Below, piece by piece: positions 1 through 12,409 of a DNA stretch of 64,000 nucleotides. Source of the DNA: Apostichopus californicus. Taxonomy: Eukaryota > Echinodermata > Holothuroidea > Aspidochirotida > Stichopodidae. The first letter of the stretch is position 1; the number at the start of each line of letters is the position of its first letter. A program made the translations under genes and the position numbers. The stretch covers positions 1 to 64,000 of the forward strand of contig JAIPMN010000451.1 in assembly GCA_020650975.1 (NCBI GenBank), in the 5' to 3' direction. The notes below the pieces were generated by a model. That model was not told the DNA's origin, searched no databases, and saw only the letters and a program-made list of their open reading frames with translations.

Positions 1-46
<46 letters not shown>

Positions 47-56
47 ATAGATAGAT
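1..56. repeat. (AGGC)n microsatellite
   Basis: About 11 uninterrupted AGGC units run from the window edge and pass into a few AGAT units. The array probably continues to the left of the window. It lies in the intron upstream of the first DM13 exon. Confidence 0.95.
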
Positions 57-100
57 ATGTATATATATTATTTATATGTTACTTTTACTATTTCATGCAG

Positions 101-1655
101 ATGCTTACTTCTGGGTTGGTGCTCAAGGTTCCACGGTTGAGAATGGACAACTACCGTACGTTGATGTAGTGAATGGTTTTTATCGCGTTCAACGATTACC
201 CTCTCCTAACGGCGATAAGTGAGTAACATCAGTTGTACTTGAGTCCGCAGTAAAATAAAGATCGGGATCGACTCTGAGAACGAGTTCTTGCAAACTGAGC
301 CCGAGTCAAGACTACCTTCTCCGCAAGCAAGGGTCCCAAGAAATGTATAAGAATACAATTAATGAATAAACTCTTCCAATGTGACCGAGTCCGTCTCATT
401 TCCAGCCCTTTAGATCCTACTGGTGATGTGGCATTCATGTTCTAAAATATCTCTACATTGTAGTATGACGGGGATTCTCGGAAAGGAGCGGATACAGATA
501 GTGAGCAGTGATGAACTAGTTGCAAGGTCTAAGTGTATTACGATTTAACGCCACGAAGTGATAATATATATCATCTTTATAAGTAACCATGAAACCCCTG
601 CAAGGTCATTAACCGTTTGAACTTTTGACCTCCTAGTTTCCCGTCGTTACTTTCCACGGTTCCCGAATAAAGAAATACATTATAAATTGTTTGGTCCATT
701 TTCAGCCCGTGGATTCTGACAACGAAAAACATACATAAACTTAGGACCACTTGTTCTTTTCATTCTCACTCCTGAAGGGGTTATTCCGTGCTAGATTTCA
801 TAAATATTAGTTATGTTCAGCATTCGGTAATATTGAACCAATCAGTGGTCAGAATGCCTTATCACGTGTTAGCCCAAGCTTGCATTTTGTCGAGCAATTT
901 TTTTAAGGGCAAGGGAGTCTGGAAAAGTTAGTCGGATCAGCTATTACTCGCGATCATTCAGGCGTGTGACGATGGTGGGACAGGGGTGGGTTGACAGTGA
1001 TGATGAAATTAATATCAAAACAATAACGCTTATTTTGTTATTTTCATGAACATTTGAAACCAGGCTGAATAACAATGTTTTCCATCTTATTATTCCTTAT
1101 AATCGTACAACCTAACGTTAAATCCTAACGTCATAAGCTATAACGTTATAGCCATGCACTGGATAATCAGTTCACTACATATTCATAATGGAGCATTTCT
1201 ACCCAGTGACGTAGCAGTTAAGAATCCATGTGCCCCTCTTCAAGTGGTAGTGCTGGTAGGCCTTCACCCTCTCATATAAAATCCACTTAACACAAACCCA
1301 GAATGTGACAGCCACAAAGCTATGTTATCCATGCATGCTTACCTGGTTGTTAGTCTTGATCCCTTGCGGGCCCCTGTACATTTGGGCCCAGGTTCAATGA
1401 ACCGTCTGAACCGACTATTTCTACATCATTGTTTCTTCTTTTGTTAAATCCGCTTCCATTGTTGTTTCTTTTGGCAGAGATACCCCTCTGTTACGATACT
1501 ACAAAACCAACATTACTCTCACCGTACAAGGAAACCTTACATTGTATGATTTGGATTATTTTGGCTTGTGGTGTGATTCTTTTGAACCGCCGAAAGCAAT
1601 AGCATCAACCTCCCTGTTTCGACTTCAAGACATCAAAAACGTCGGATATCTTCAG
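101..1655 (+). CDS. DM13-domain protein, two internal exons (partial gene)
   Basis: Exons 101-218 and 1478-1655. The first follows tttcatgcag and ends before gtgagt; the second follows ttttggcag and ends before gtatac. The phases join exactly (the split AAA codon between GAT and GAT). The joined reading contains AYFWVGAQGSTVENGQ, then LPSPNGDKDTPLLRYY, then LTLYDLDYFGLWCDSF. These match the DM13 (Pfam PF10517) pattern: an FWxG start, a central L.RY segment and a [FY]D[IL]DY..[LV]WC end. DM13 is found in Skeletor-type and other extracellular, often DOMON-linked, proteins, and its cysteine is proposed to be redox-active. The N-terminal exons are off the window. If the donor at 1656 is not used, the frame stays open to a stop ending at 1778, adding 41 residues (Glu/Lys-rich, then aromatic) that look unlike DM13. 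No later exon was recognised, so the 3' end is unresolved. Confidence 0.75.
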
Positions 1656-1778
1656 GTATACACGGGAGAGGAGAGCGGACAATCGAAAGAGGAATTGGAG
1701 AAGGAAAGAGTCAAGAATTATGTGACTAAAATATGGCGTAATTTTTTTGCCTGTTTTTGGATCTTTTGTCGAGATTAA

Positions 1779-3784
1779 AGATGAGTTTCTTTCTTCGAAC
1801 ATTCGAAAAGGAAAACGAAGAAAACTTTAACATATCCAATGCCTCAAAGGCGCTCATCTTTGGTATCTGTATTTATTGTTATAACTTGCATCTGTTTCAT
1901 TGATAAGCATCAGGGAGTAAAATACTGCATCTGATGAGAGGTTGTTACAGTATCTCGGTGCCCCTGAGTTAAACGACGTAGCCGACCTCCCCGCCCCTCC
2001 CGCTGCGAGTACAATTTGACAAAGAGGAACCCCTCCGCCCCCCCCCCCTCTTGTCACGTTATAGAATTAAGAATTAAATATTGAATTAAATAATGTTTTA
2101 TTTATTTATTAATTTAATCAGTAACATGTTAATTAATGAACATTGTATGCTCTCTTTAAACGTAAATATCTTCTCATATCGGTCAATCTAGCATGCAATT
2201 TAAGTAGTCATTCTGTGAACGACAATTCGCATTGTATTGGAGTTAATATAAAAACGTACTTTCTTCATTATTATACAAAATTTGTCAAAGCTTCTTTATT
2301 ACACGAACAGGAATATTGGGGTGGAGGGCATGGCATCCAACGTATCGCGTATCAGGGGCGTAACCGCGACATTTCGTTTGGGCTGCCTAAAACATTGAAG
2401 AGTTGTTTAGGTTATATGGCTCATAAATATATGGCCTACATGTTCTGTTCACCAGGATATTTGGTAATAATATGTCAGTGGTTGGTGGGAGTGCGGATGA
2501 TCCCCTCCTCTTACAAGTGGTTGCGCCCCTATCGCGTACAGCTTGTTAGATAGTACCGTAATCATACTTGCTTTGACCGTTAGATCAATTGCTCTAAACG
2601 GATATGTAGGACTTCTAAACGTGCACACTGTATCCCGCCCTTCCTTTACACGAGAGAAAAAAAATGAAACTCACAAAAATTCTCATGCTTTGTTGGAGTT
2701 ACACATTTATTATTAGTTTTATTTGGCTAACAAAGTTTCGATGCAAACTACTCGAAAGTGACCGACAAATTAATGTTGAAATATAACGTGGCGGAAAGTA
2801 GTCTTTGGCTTCCAAGGATATTGTGAAAAGAAAAGAATTTTCGTATCAATTAATGATTTAAGCTCTATAATTAGAAAAGATTAATTAGTGTAAACTATAA
2901 TAAATTTTTGAGCATATAGGCCTATTCATATTCTAAGGATACGAAGTTAACGTTATTTCTTGCTCACACTGATGTAATAAGCACAAAGGTCAATGCTAGC
3001 GTAGAACATTAAAAAACGAATATATCACTCAACGCAGTTTACAGTGAAAACCTATATAATAAAATTACCAATAAAAGATACATTTCAGAACCAAAAACCA
3101 CTCAGATTCTTACAAATATAAATCAACACATCTTTGAATATGTTCGTTGACCTCAAACTATGACAACAATGTAACGTAGGTACAAAATTTGCCTGTGTGA
3201 TTGGTCCAGTTGACGACTGCAGTATATATAGCCCAGAATTTATGTACACGTGCAAAACTTGATATAACGTATATGTATGACCTTTAATAATGAGCTAAAA
3301 TTGCTGTTTCAATATACGCAAGTCATATACTAAGACTATCGTTTATATGTTGTAAATATGCCATTGCATTGAACGAAATAAATTGCATTGACACCGATGT
3401 CTCCAAAAAAAAGAAGTAATTGTAATAAACCTGGGTATTTTCAAGATATTGTTTTCAATATTACTTATACGCAGCTAATATACAGAAATGAATAGTCAGT
3501 TTCCAACGTAACAGTGTAAAGGAGGTGTAAAATGCTAGCAAGGTTCAAGCTTTCTCCATCACATCCAAATCGATGAAAAAGAAAGAAAAAATACACCACC
3601 CCTTTCTATATCGTGAGAAAATGAATACAGGTGTAAGCCCTTTTATACTCTTTATAGAGACACATAACCCTATTACGTGTCCTAGTTGTGAAACATTTAT
3701 AATTACGTAATAGTGACGTCATCGGGATACTCCTTTGACAGCGATGAGTTGTTAGAATTACAGTTCATAATAGTCCTTATAGTT
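1779..3784. other. intergenic or terminal region, no gene seen
   Basis: AT-rich sequence between the DM13 fragment and the convergent forkhead gene. The 136-codon frame at 2143-2553 shows no domain or composition typical of protein and is taken as chance. The 3' untranslated regions of both convergent genes should lie here. A possible ATTAAA polyadenylation signal for the minus-strand forkhead gene is at 3283-3288. Confidence 0.4.
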
Positions 3785-6700
3785 TCATAACTGTTGGTAG
3801 ACCATCGACTCCTGGTGCACTCTACCGTTCATGGTGTGTACCTGTTCCGCTATTTGAGACCCTGCTCCACGGTGGTTGCCATTATTCATTTTCGAGTACT
3901 GCTGTTGATTTTGATTCAAGTTATAAAAGTACATATTTTGATCCATCATATTGTACGGAGGTGCGTAATAGCCATTACGTAACGTATCATGAGGCACGGG
4001 ATATCCCTGTGAAGTCGCTAAGTGTACTGGAAAAGGGCGTTGCTTATGTTGTACGTAAGCACGCGGTAATTGATATTGATTCTGCGTTTCAAACATCTGT
4101 CGAGGCGGGATATTACTGTCCGATGAATATTCAAATTTATCTACACTGAATGCAGTCATCTCTTGCCAATCAGTTAAGTTATCACTGCTTGGGTGTCCAT
4201 TCGTTGGTACACTGGCGTTCTCAGGACAAGTCGGCTCACGAAGTTCTATGGTGTCCATGTACGACTGTGAGAGATCTATCGGTTTTATGACAGCAGACTG
4301 TTGGTCAACCGTGGGTTCGGTGTCCACAACCTGAGGAAAACAAAAAATATTAGACAAATTGTAAATAATTTCGAAGTCAAATTATACTTTAAAAAAAAAA
4401 ATAATACTTCCAAGCAAATCTGATCTAACTGTTATGTATAAGTAGTTGCTTGTCTTTATCGGTATGTGTTAGTCTGACCGTGACAAGTTAACGATTTTTT
4501 TCTGTCCTAAGAAATGTTACCAAGAACTGCTTACAATGTCTTTTCTATGGGTATCCAGTCAAAACGTCCCTTTACCAAAACGTCCCCGCTTTTTTAAGCC
4601 AAAAACGTCCCCGCTTTTTACCAAAACGTCCCCGCAGTCAAAACGTCCCCGTGAGTCAAAACGTCCCCGCTTTTATAATCAGTTGGAATGCAAGTGTGGA
4701 TGTTTTTAGTTCAAATCAAAGAGTAAGGATAAGTATAGTTTAGGTTGAAAACACAGTTTTTAGCAGATATATATATTGTATAGTATAAGCATCCAAATTC
4801 TTTTTTAATTCCTCTTGTATAATATTTTTTGTTGTCCTTTAATTCGTTAATTCACTGAAAAACATATAGCGTATACCTTTTTCATACCAAATATAATTAA
4901 ACGATATAGTCCTTCATGATTTATTTAGCGCCTGTAATCCAACTTGCATGCCGATAACTTAGCCAAATTATAACTTAAAACTAATATATATTCACAACTA
5001 TGAATGAATGTGATAGATGGGGACGTTTTGACTTACGGGGACGTTTTGACCAACGGGGACGTTTTGACCAAAAGCGGGGACGTTTTGGTACGGGGACGTT
5101 TTGGTAAAGGGACGTTTTGACTGGTAAGCTTTCTATGATTCTGGTAAAATGATATTACTGGGAATTTAATAAATTAGTTTTTTTTTTCAAAAAACAATTT
5201 GAAAAAATTTCTTTAGAGTCGCCTTTACCACCTGACTATTTACACGTCTGTGTGATATACTACATACATAAAATACAAAAGTTATGAACACCCCTCTCGT
5301 AATAGTGGAACAAGCCAGCTTGGTACGAGAGGTATTTCATTGGCCGAAAATGAAACAACGTTACGGTCTGTACTTAAAATTATGATGAACGCTTAGTAGA
5401 CCTTGGAGGGTGGTAGATGTGCTAATTGATTTTGCAATTGGATTCAGTTCGAATACCCACTTTTAAATGACAGATAAGTTACAGTTATGAACACCCCTCT
5501 CGTAATAGTGGAACAAGCCAGCTTGGTACGAGAGGTATTTCATTGGCCGAAAATGAAACAACGTTACGGTCTGTACTTAAAATTATGATGAACGCTTAGT
5601 AGACCTTAGAGGGTGGTAGATGTGCTAATTGATTTTGCAATTGGATTCAGTTCGAATACCCACTTTTAAATGACAGATAAGTTACATAAAGTAGAAAATG
5701 TTGCAAAAAAACGGCATTAATGATCATTAATACATGAAAGGAATATTAAACGCATAATAATACTGCGCATTACTACAACAAACATCACATAACACCAGTA
5801 CAAGTTAGTTAACGTTAGCTACCGCTGTTCTCTTTTGTCAGGTAACTAAAAGAAACATCCAGAAAGGAAGGATCATGGTTTTTTTAACAATCGAAGATGT
5901 CACATGTTGTGACAAGTTCAATGACATTGTAATTTCAAGAACTTAAAATATAGTATTTTACAAACTTATAGTTTGAGGATGAATCTAAGAAGATTATTTT
6001 TCGCCATAACAACCATGACGGAAAATAGTGGTGGAACTTATAAGAACCCACCACTCGTACATAGTATAGCTACATAGAAATAAATAAACTACCTGCCGTG
6101 GATCTTGAAAGTCGTAGCAGTAAAGAGTTATAATAATTATCCTTAGGGAAATATCTGCTGCAAAGGTCCGACAAGTTAACTAAATTATATATACATATTA
6201 GCTTGTTGGGTCGAACATAAAATACAACAAGGAATATGAAAGATTAACTTTATTTTTAATATGTAGTTGAAGAAACATTCATTTCAGGTGTTAAGATATT
6301 TCTTCTTTGAAGATTCTATTTTGATTTTGAACTGCTGAAATACCAATTGAAATTAAAAAACCGACTGCCATAAAAAAAAATAAAAAAAAGCTAGGGAAGA
6401 TAGACTCTGGTCAACTGAAGATTACAGTATAAAGGTATATTATGCAATTATACTTACTTGTTGCAAAACAAACGCCGTCTCTGCATTATTTTCATCTGGC
6501 AAGGTGTTATTGTTAGGCTCGAGTTCTTGGTTAGTTCTTTTGGAAGTCATGACGTCATAAAACGTATTCTTTTCTCGAAGAGGTTTCAACGTGGTTGAAC
6601 TCGACAAACTACTTTTCTCTAGACAATGTTTGCAATGTTCATTCATTGTCCAATAATTATCTTTACCGTTAGGCTTGCTGCTATCTCGAAGAACTTTCTG

Positions 6701-6988
6701 AAAGCATTCGTTAGCTGAAAGGTTATGACGTATGCTGTTCCGCCAACCACGATAGGGTCCACGAAAACAAGGGTAGCGATTCTCTAAACAGGACACGATT
6801 TGCCGGAGAGTGAGCGCCCGTTCCGAGGACGCCATGATTGCCTGACTAATGAGTTCAGTGTAAGTATACGGCGGTCTGATCCTACGGGTATAAGTTTGAC
6901 GTTGTTTTCCCTTCGCCGAACGCCTCTGGTCATTAGGCGTAGGTACATACCATTGGTAGGCGTCACCGTATCCCAAATTATACTGCAT
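3785..6988 (-). CDS. foxH: Forkhead transcription factor, FoxH-like
   Basis: Two coding exons: 6988-6458 (177 aa, donor gtaagt) and 4330-3785 (181 aa, acceptor ttttcctcag), joined in phase 0 for 358 aa. The forkhead domain is residues 38-118: RPPYTYTELISQAI, helix 3 with WRNSIRHNLS, and the wing ending NYWTMN. The stretch KVLRDSSKPNGKDNYW carries the KPxGKxN insertion that I know from FoxH1 (fish FoxH1 has KVLKDPGKPQGKGNFW) and not from FoxI, L, Q or D. Residues 139-149 (EKNTFYDVMTS) resemble the Smad-interaction motif of vertebrate FoxH1. The C-terminal exon is Gln/Asn/Tyr-rich and of no recognised family. In vertebrates FoxH1 partners Smad2/3-Smad4 in Nodal/activin signalling. The start is the first Met of an exon open from 6988. 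Alternatives are a divergent orphan Fox class; the forkhead call is near certain, the FoxH assignment less so. Confidence 0.87.
4550..5129. mobile_element. Non-autonomous fold-back DNA element with ACGTCCCC subrepeats
   Basis: The two ends are inverted copies of CCAGTCAAAACGTCCCTTTA (about 33 bp conserved). They are followed by arrays of the 12-mer AAAACGTCCCCG, six or so on the left and the complement on the right, around an AT-rich core with no coding frame. The octamer TTTCTATG flanks the unit at 4542-4549 and 5130-5137 and may be an 8-bp target-site duplication, which would suggest a hAT-type transposase. However, it lies five bases outside the clean inverted repeat, so the exact ends are uncertain. 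The element sits in the forkhead-gene intron. Confidence 0.8.
5281..5686. repeat. 203-bp tandem duplication, near identical
   Basis: Copies at 5281-5483 and 5484-5686 differ, by eye, at one base (ccttgg versus ccttag). Each copy contains a hairpin: CCTCTCGTA at 5293-5301 pairs with TACGAGAGG at 5324-5332, and CAAGC/GCTTG form an inner stem. Each also has a B-box-like GTTCGAATACC. No open frame is present. It lies in the forkhead-gene intron. Confidence 0.95.
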
Positions 6989-9900
6989 TGTCTATCACAA
7001 TAAATGCAATGTTCAAGGAAAAAATTCACAGAGAATATTACAAACAAATAAAGAGTTCTTCTCGCAAAGGAACTTAAAATCACAACCAAAATGTTCTGAT
7101 GAAAACTATAGAAACTGGGTTGTTCAAAACGTTGCAAGATCTCGATGAAGTTTGTAAGCAGATGAAGTTTGTCAAGAGTTTAAAGACTGAATGTGTTTGA
7201 AGGATAAATATCTTAATTTGAACAAGAAGAAACCATTTCCTGTTTTCAACTGATACTACGCAGACATAATCCCTTTAATGCATTAACCAATCAGGTTTAT
7301 CGTGTGATAACAGTTTGGCTTTCTCTTTGACCAATGGGGTAAAGGCTTCTAAAGAGCGAGATTTGTAAGCGAATAAACTGTGTTAATCCGCATTCATAGT
7401 GAAAACGTGTTGGCGTCAATAGCGATCATGAAATAAACTAACACTTGAATGTGTAAACTTTGAGATGATATCTTAAATTAAATGCGAAACTAAATGATCA
7501 AACCATTACGTGGCAGAACTTATTTTCAAATTAAAATATATTTTGAGTTGACATATTTACAACTGTTCCATTATTTATTTTTATTTATTTATTTATTCGC
7601 ATTTTTATCCAGGGTTGCTTATTCAGCAAAAGCTGGTTTCCAATAAGGCCCTGCTTTTTACATTAAACGTTATACTTAACCTAAATCACCGATGAACCCC
7701 GGCGTCCAGAGGGCTTATGAGTTAAAATCAATTAGGGGATGAGAAGGAGGGGGAAGGGTCTACACTTGGTTCATGGGAAGGTGAACTGCCAAATTTGGGG
7801 AATCCCGCAGTAAAGACGGTATCGTGTGAACACCTCGTTTTGTCAGTATTCTAGTCTACTTCATTTCTTCAGCTTTTGTTGCTCTCTGCTTCCAGAACTT
7901 GTTTTGTCTCCTGCTTGTTAAATTCAGCCTAAGTTTGACTACACCGGACAGACGGGGATACCACCCCTTTCCCACCGTGCGGACTAGTGTCCCCCCCTCC
8001 CCTAATGTGTACAAAAATAGTACTGTGCCTCTCCTTAAATTATTGGTGGATTCAACTCAGCATTCCTAGTTACGAGTCTGCATAAAACCCATTTCTGACT
8101 AAGGACCATACTTAAACAAGCTGTAGGAAATGGTGACAAAACTTAGTTAAGAAGAAAAACACCATTACAACAAATTTGGTTATACAATCAGGTACTTTAT
8201 GCGAAGGAAGCATGTAGAGGACTTGGACATGACTTTTAAAATCGTATACTCTGTTGATTTGTAGCGCATGGCACTTTTTCTAGGAGGGATAACACCACAT
8301 ATCAATATCACCCCCCCCCCCTACCCACCACTTTTGGCTTTCAGATATCCCAACTCAGCAATAGCGTCCCCTGTATAGGTTACGGTAGGTTTGTTTGCAT
8401 GACACGTACTGACGTCATTAGTCAGAACACCCCCCGTTACACTTTACTTGCCAATATTTCGTACGTTCTCGCGGATATAGCAAAAATGTAATATATTTGA
8501 TGAAGTTTTAGCAAACATGGCATGTTCTCATGTTCCTTTTTAAGAGGAAAATCTCATACTCCCAACTTTGCTAACCAGATGAATATTTATTTATTTTTTA
8601 AAGCAGGGCAGAAAGGTGGCAAAGTGACATGTAAACATTGAATGATGCGATGTTTGTCCCTTAATTATTGATAATTCCAAACATGAAATGATGCTAAATG
8701 TTAACGTTAAAATGTTAACGTTAAATTTTCATTGGCGAATATATATAAAAATTGATGGCACATCAGATTGCGTACAGCCTTCTTAGATAATTATAAAGAC
8801 GTGAACGAATTAAGAGATGGCAACTTAAGCGATCCGTGTGCATATAAAGAGATATGAAAACCATGCAGAGGTTGGGGGGAGGGGGTATATTTCAGTGGGT
8901 ATCAGAGGAATTTTGGGAGGACGGAGGGAGGGGGAAAACAATGGGAAGAAGATGATTGGATGTACAGGATTCGGTCAGATTGGCGAATCCTTTATTTTAT
9001 ACCAATTACTGCGCTGATTAGCACTTATTTCTAACAACGGTTCTTCATAAAATGTTTTATTCTGTATGGATTCTTTCCTTAATGAGAAGTACACGATAAT
9101 ATGTGTTCAAATATGAAAGAGAGAAATAGGGCATGGTCTGTTTCATTTGCCTCTAGATTCCAAAAGCGGGCTAGGGTCGGATGTGAAGGGGGGAACGTAT
9201 AGGCTACCGTATATAATGTAACCTATTACTAATAGTCTGCGTTCTTTGCCCACAGCATTCGACCAACGGAAGTGTTCACATAAACTATCGAATTTCTTTT
9301 CAAGTGACGTCAGTCACGCGTTCAATATAAAGGTGGCATCTTTCTTTTTATAGGGAGCTATTCACAGTGACGGTAACTCCTTTAAGTCTACCCATGGAGC
9401 TATAAAGCTCCATGGTCTACCGTAGGTAGGCCTTACTTGTAATCCGGCTATTATTTTCTTTGTTGAGGAACGGTAGTCGGTGACTCTTAGCCAGGAAGCG
9501 CTACGCGTCTTAAATCCGTTTTAGTTAAATCTATATTTCATTCTGTTTTTTTGTAAAGGGTTTGTAAAGGGTTGTAAAGAAACCAACTTTGATGATGAAG
9601 TTCAAAGTGATAGACCTACAATGAAATGAGCGTTTATTTAATTTGATTGATCAAACCGGCAGTGATTTGGTGTTGTTGGATATATGCATGGTAGGCCACA
9701 TGTAAAAAAAAAACTGAAAGATGAATAGTCAATAAACCACATCGAACGAATTATCCAGCTATACTCCATGAAGAAGAGTGAGGCTTCACCGAGGAAATTA
9801 TTTGGTAGTGAACTGATACTTCCCAATGAAATATAAGAGAGAGGAGGGGGAGGGGGGGGGGGAGTGGGGGTGGGCATTGAAATATTCGTGCCCATATTTG

Positions 9901-10042
9901 TCGATAGTTTTCCACACAGGCACACCTACATTAACTTTTCAAGCAACAACAGAAGAAGGCATAATATGGAAACTCGGATGATATAACAAGAAAAAAAACA
10001 CGTTGGATTCGATGTTATAAAATACATATTCGTCATATCCAA

Positions 10043-10277
10043 CCAAGCGTCGTACTGTCCTCACTGACACTGTATTAATGCATAGCGATGTTGCTGCACT
10101 AATTGCTCCGCCGGAAGGCCCCAGCCAGGGGATCTTTTAAAGCAGCAAACACCCATCAACTGCATATTTATATTATGTATTCCATGTATGCGCAATTGTT
10201 GTGTATAATCTGAATTTAATTATGCAACATCTCCGATTTGCACCAATACAGTGTCATTGAGGACAGTAAGACGCTGG
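10043..10277. mobile_element. MITE-like element with ~38-bp terminal inverted repeats
   Basis: The left end (CCAAGCGTCGTACTGTCCTC...) and the right end read as its complement (CCAGCGTCTTACTGTCCTCA...) match over about 38 bases with a few differences. A second inner match (gatgttgc / gcaacatc) extends the foldback. The 235-bp unit has no coding capacity. No clear target-site duplication was seen. Confidence 0.7.
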
Positions 10278-11119
10278 AGTGGGGGTGGGGGGGGGGGAGG
10301 GGAGGGGGGTATGTATTCCTTCGGATTATTATTTTCATGGCATGAAATGGAAATGAATCAGTTTCGTACAAAAGGCTTATATCTTAAAATCATGGTATGA
10401 TGTAAACCACATCAATATTGATAGTACAAGGATTGGATGAAGGAATTGGGGTGTGTGGGGTGAGAAGGGCCCTCGCCATGAAGCTGTATACTTTAGCCCT
10501 ACTTTTCCAGCCAAAGTACATTGAACACACTCATAACAATAAAGGACAAAAGCAATTATTCAGACATCATCTAATTTATAATCATTTTATCATTCATATT
10601 ATTTAAAATTTTGCACTTTTATAATTTTATGTTAAATTAGTCACTTTTAGTGTATACTATCAGCCTTGAACGAGTGTGAGCTTGTGTGTAATTTTAAAAT
10701 TATGTATTTTAATTATTGTTTCTGCTGAAACTGGTTTTTTTTCTGTGCATAATGCAGTAAGCTATGAATGGGAGTGAGTTTATGTGGACCTGTGTGCATT
10801 GATGTGGCAAAAGGGGGAAGGAGGATAAAATTCAGAATAATTTCTACTAAATATTAAAATCAACTAGCTGTGGTTGTCATGGTAATGAGAAAGAATTTTG
10901 TTCACTTTGTTCACATTAGGCATGTTCACGGTTAGGCATTTGCTCACAGTTAGGCATAATTTGTTCACTTTAGGCATTAGTTTTCACAATGTATATTTAC
11001 TATGCTAAGAAAGACTATGCGGAATTTCAAAACCAAATTCAAAATAGTGTCAAGACCCTGCATGAGTTAGGCAGGAGAAAGCCTCTTTTGAAAGCCTTCC
11101 TCACCCATTCTAATTATCC

Positions 11120-12275
11120 TATCCCCAATCTTATCCCTGAACCCTATCTGTGATGATCCCTTCCACTTGCAATGTACATGCAAACTGATCCCTATCTATG
11201 AGCCTCATCACTGATCCCTAAACCCTGATCCCTATCTGTGAGCATATCCCTGATCCCTACATCACTAGTCATGCTGTATTAGTCATCTATGTTATTCATC
11301 ATCAGTACACAATAACATAACAATTATGATGATCCTGTCCACTTGCAATGCACATGCAAACTGATCCCTATCTGTGAGCCTTATCACTGATCCCTACCCC
11401 TGATCCCTATCTGTGAGCATATCCCTGATCCCTACATCACTAGTCATACTGTATTAGTCATCTCTGTTATTCATCATCAGTACACAATAACATAACAATA
11501 ATGATGATCCCTTCCACTTGCAATGTACACGCAAACTGATCCCTATCTATGAGCCTTATCACTGATCCCTAAACCCTGATCCCTATCTGTGAGCATTATC
11601 CCTGATCCCTACATCACTAGTCATACTGTATTAGTCATCTCTGTTATTCATAATCAGTACACAATAACATAACAATAATGATGATCCTGTCCACTTGCAA
11701 TGCACATGCAAACTGATCCCTATCTGTGGGCCTTATCACTGATCCCTAAACCCTGATCCCTATCTGTGAGCATATCCCTGATCCCTACATCACTAGTCAT
11801 ACTGTATTAGTCATCTCTGTTATTCATCACATACACAATAACATAACAATAATGATGATCCCTTCCACTTGCAAAGTACATGCAAACTGATCCCTACCTA
11901 TGAGCATATCCCTGATCCCTATCATATCCCTGATCCCTACCCTTGATCCCTATCTTTAAGCAGATCCCTGATCCCAACCTATGAGCATATCCCTGATCCC
12001 TACATCACTAGTCATGCTGTATTAGTCATCTCTGTTATTCATAAAGTACACAATAACATAACAATAATGATGATCCCTTCCACTTGCAATGTACACGCAA
12101 ACTGACCCCTATCTGTGAGCCTTATCACTGATCCCTACCCCTGATCCCTATCTGTGATCATAGCCCTGATCCCTACATCACTAGTCATACTGTATTAGTC
12201 ATATCTGTTATTCATCACATACACAATAACATAACAATAATGATGATCCCTTCCACTTGCAATGTACATGCAAAG
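11120..12275. repeat. Minisatellite, ~175-bp unit with inner tgatccctatctgtgagc repeats
   Basis: The phrase gatgatccc(t)tccacttgcaatg recurs near 11152, 11327, 11502, 11678, 11857, 12067 and 12240, so six to seven units of about 175 bases. Within each unit the short phrase ctgatccctatctgtgagc recurs two or three times, giving a higher-order repeat. It is downstream of ANKRD27. Confidence 0.92.
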
Positions 12276-12409
12276 TATTTTTTTATTGCTACACTAATAT
12301 TGCACTACAATAATGCTCTGGTGAAAAGCATGAATTTATGTAATATTACTTTCAGCTCATATGTTAAATGTAAGTGGTTCATAAAAAAATTGATGGAGCA
12401 GGGGTGGGG

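Noticed and set aside
2143-2553. 136-codon frame as a gene
   Set aside because: No recognisable domain, no splice context, composition of translated AT-rich DNA.
5281-5686. tRNA gene or hammerhead ribozyme in the 203-bp repeat
   Set aside because: The B-box match lacks a pairable T-stem and acceptor stem, and I found no CTGANGA...GAAA core in either orientation.
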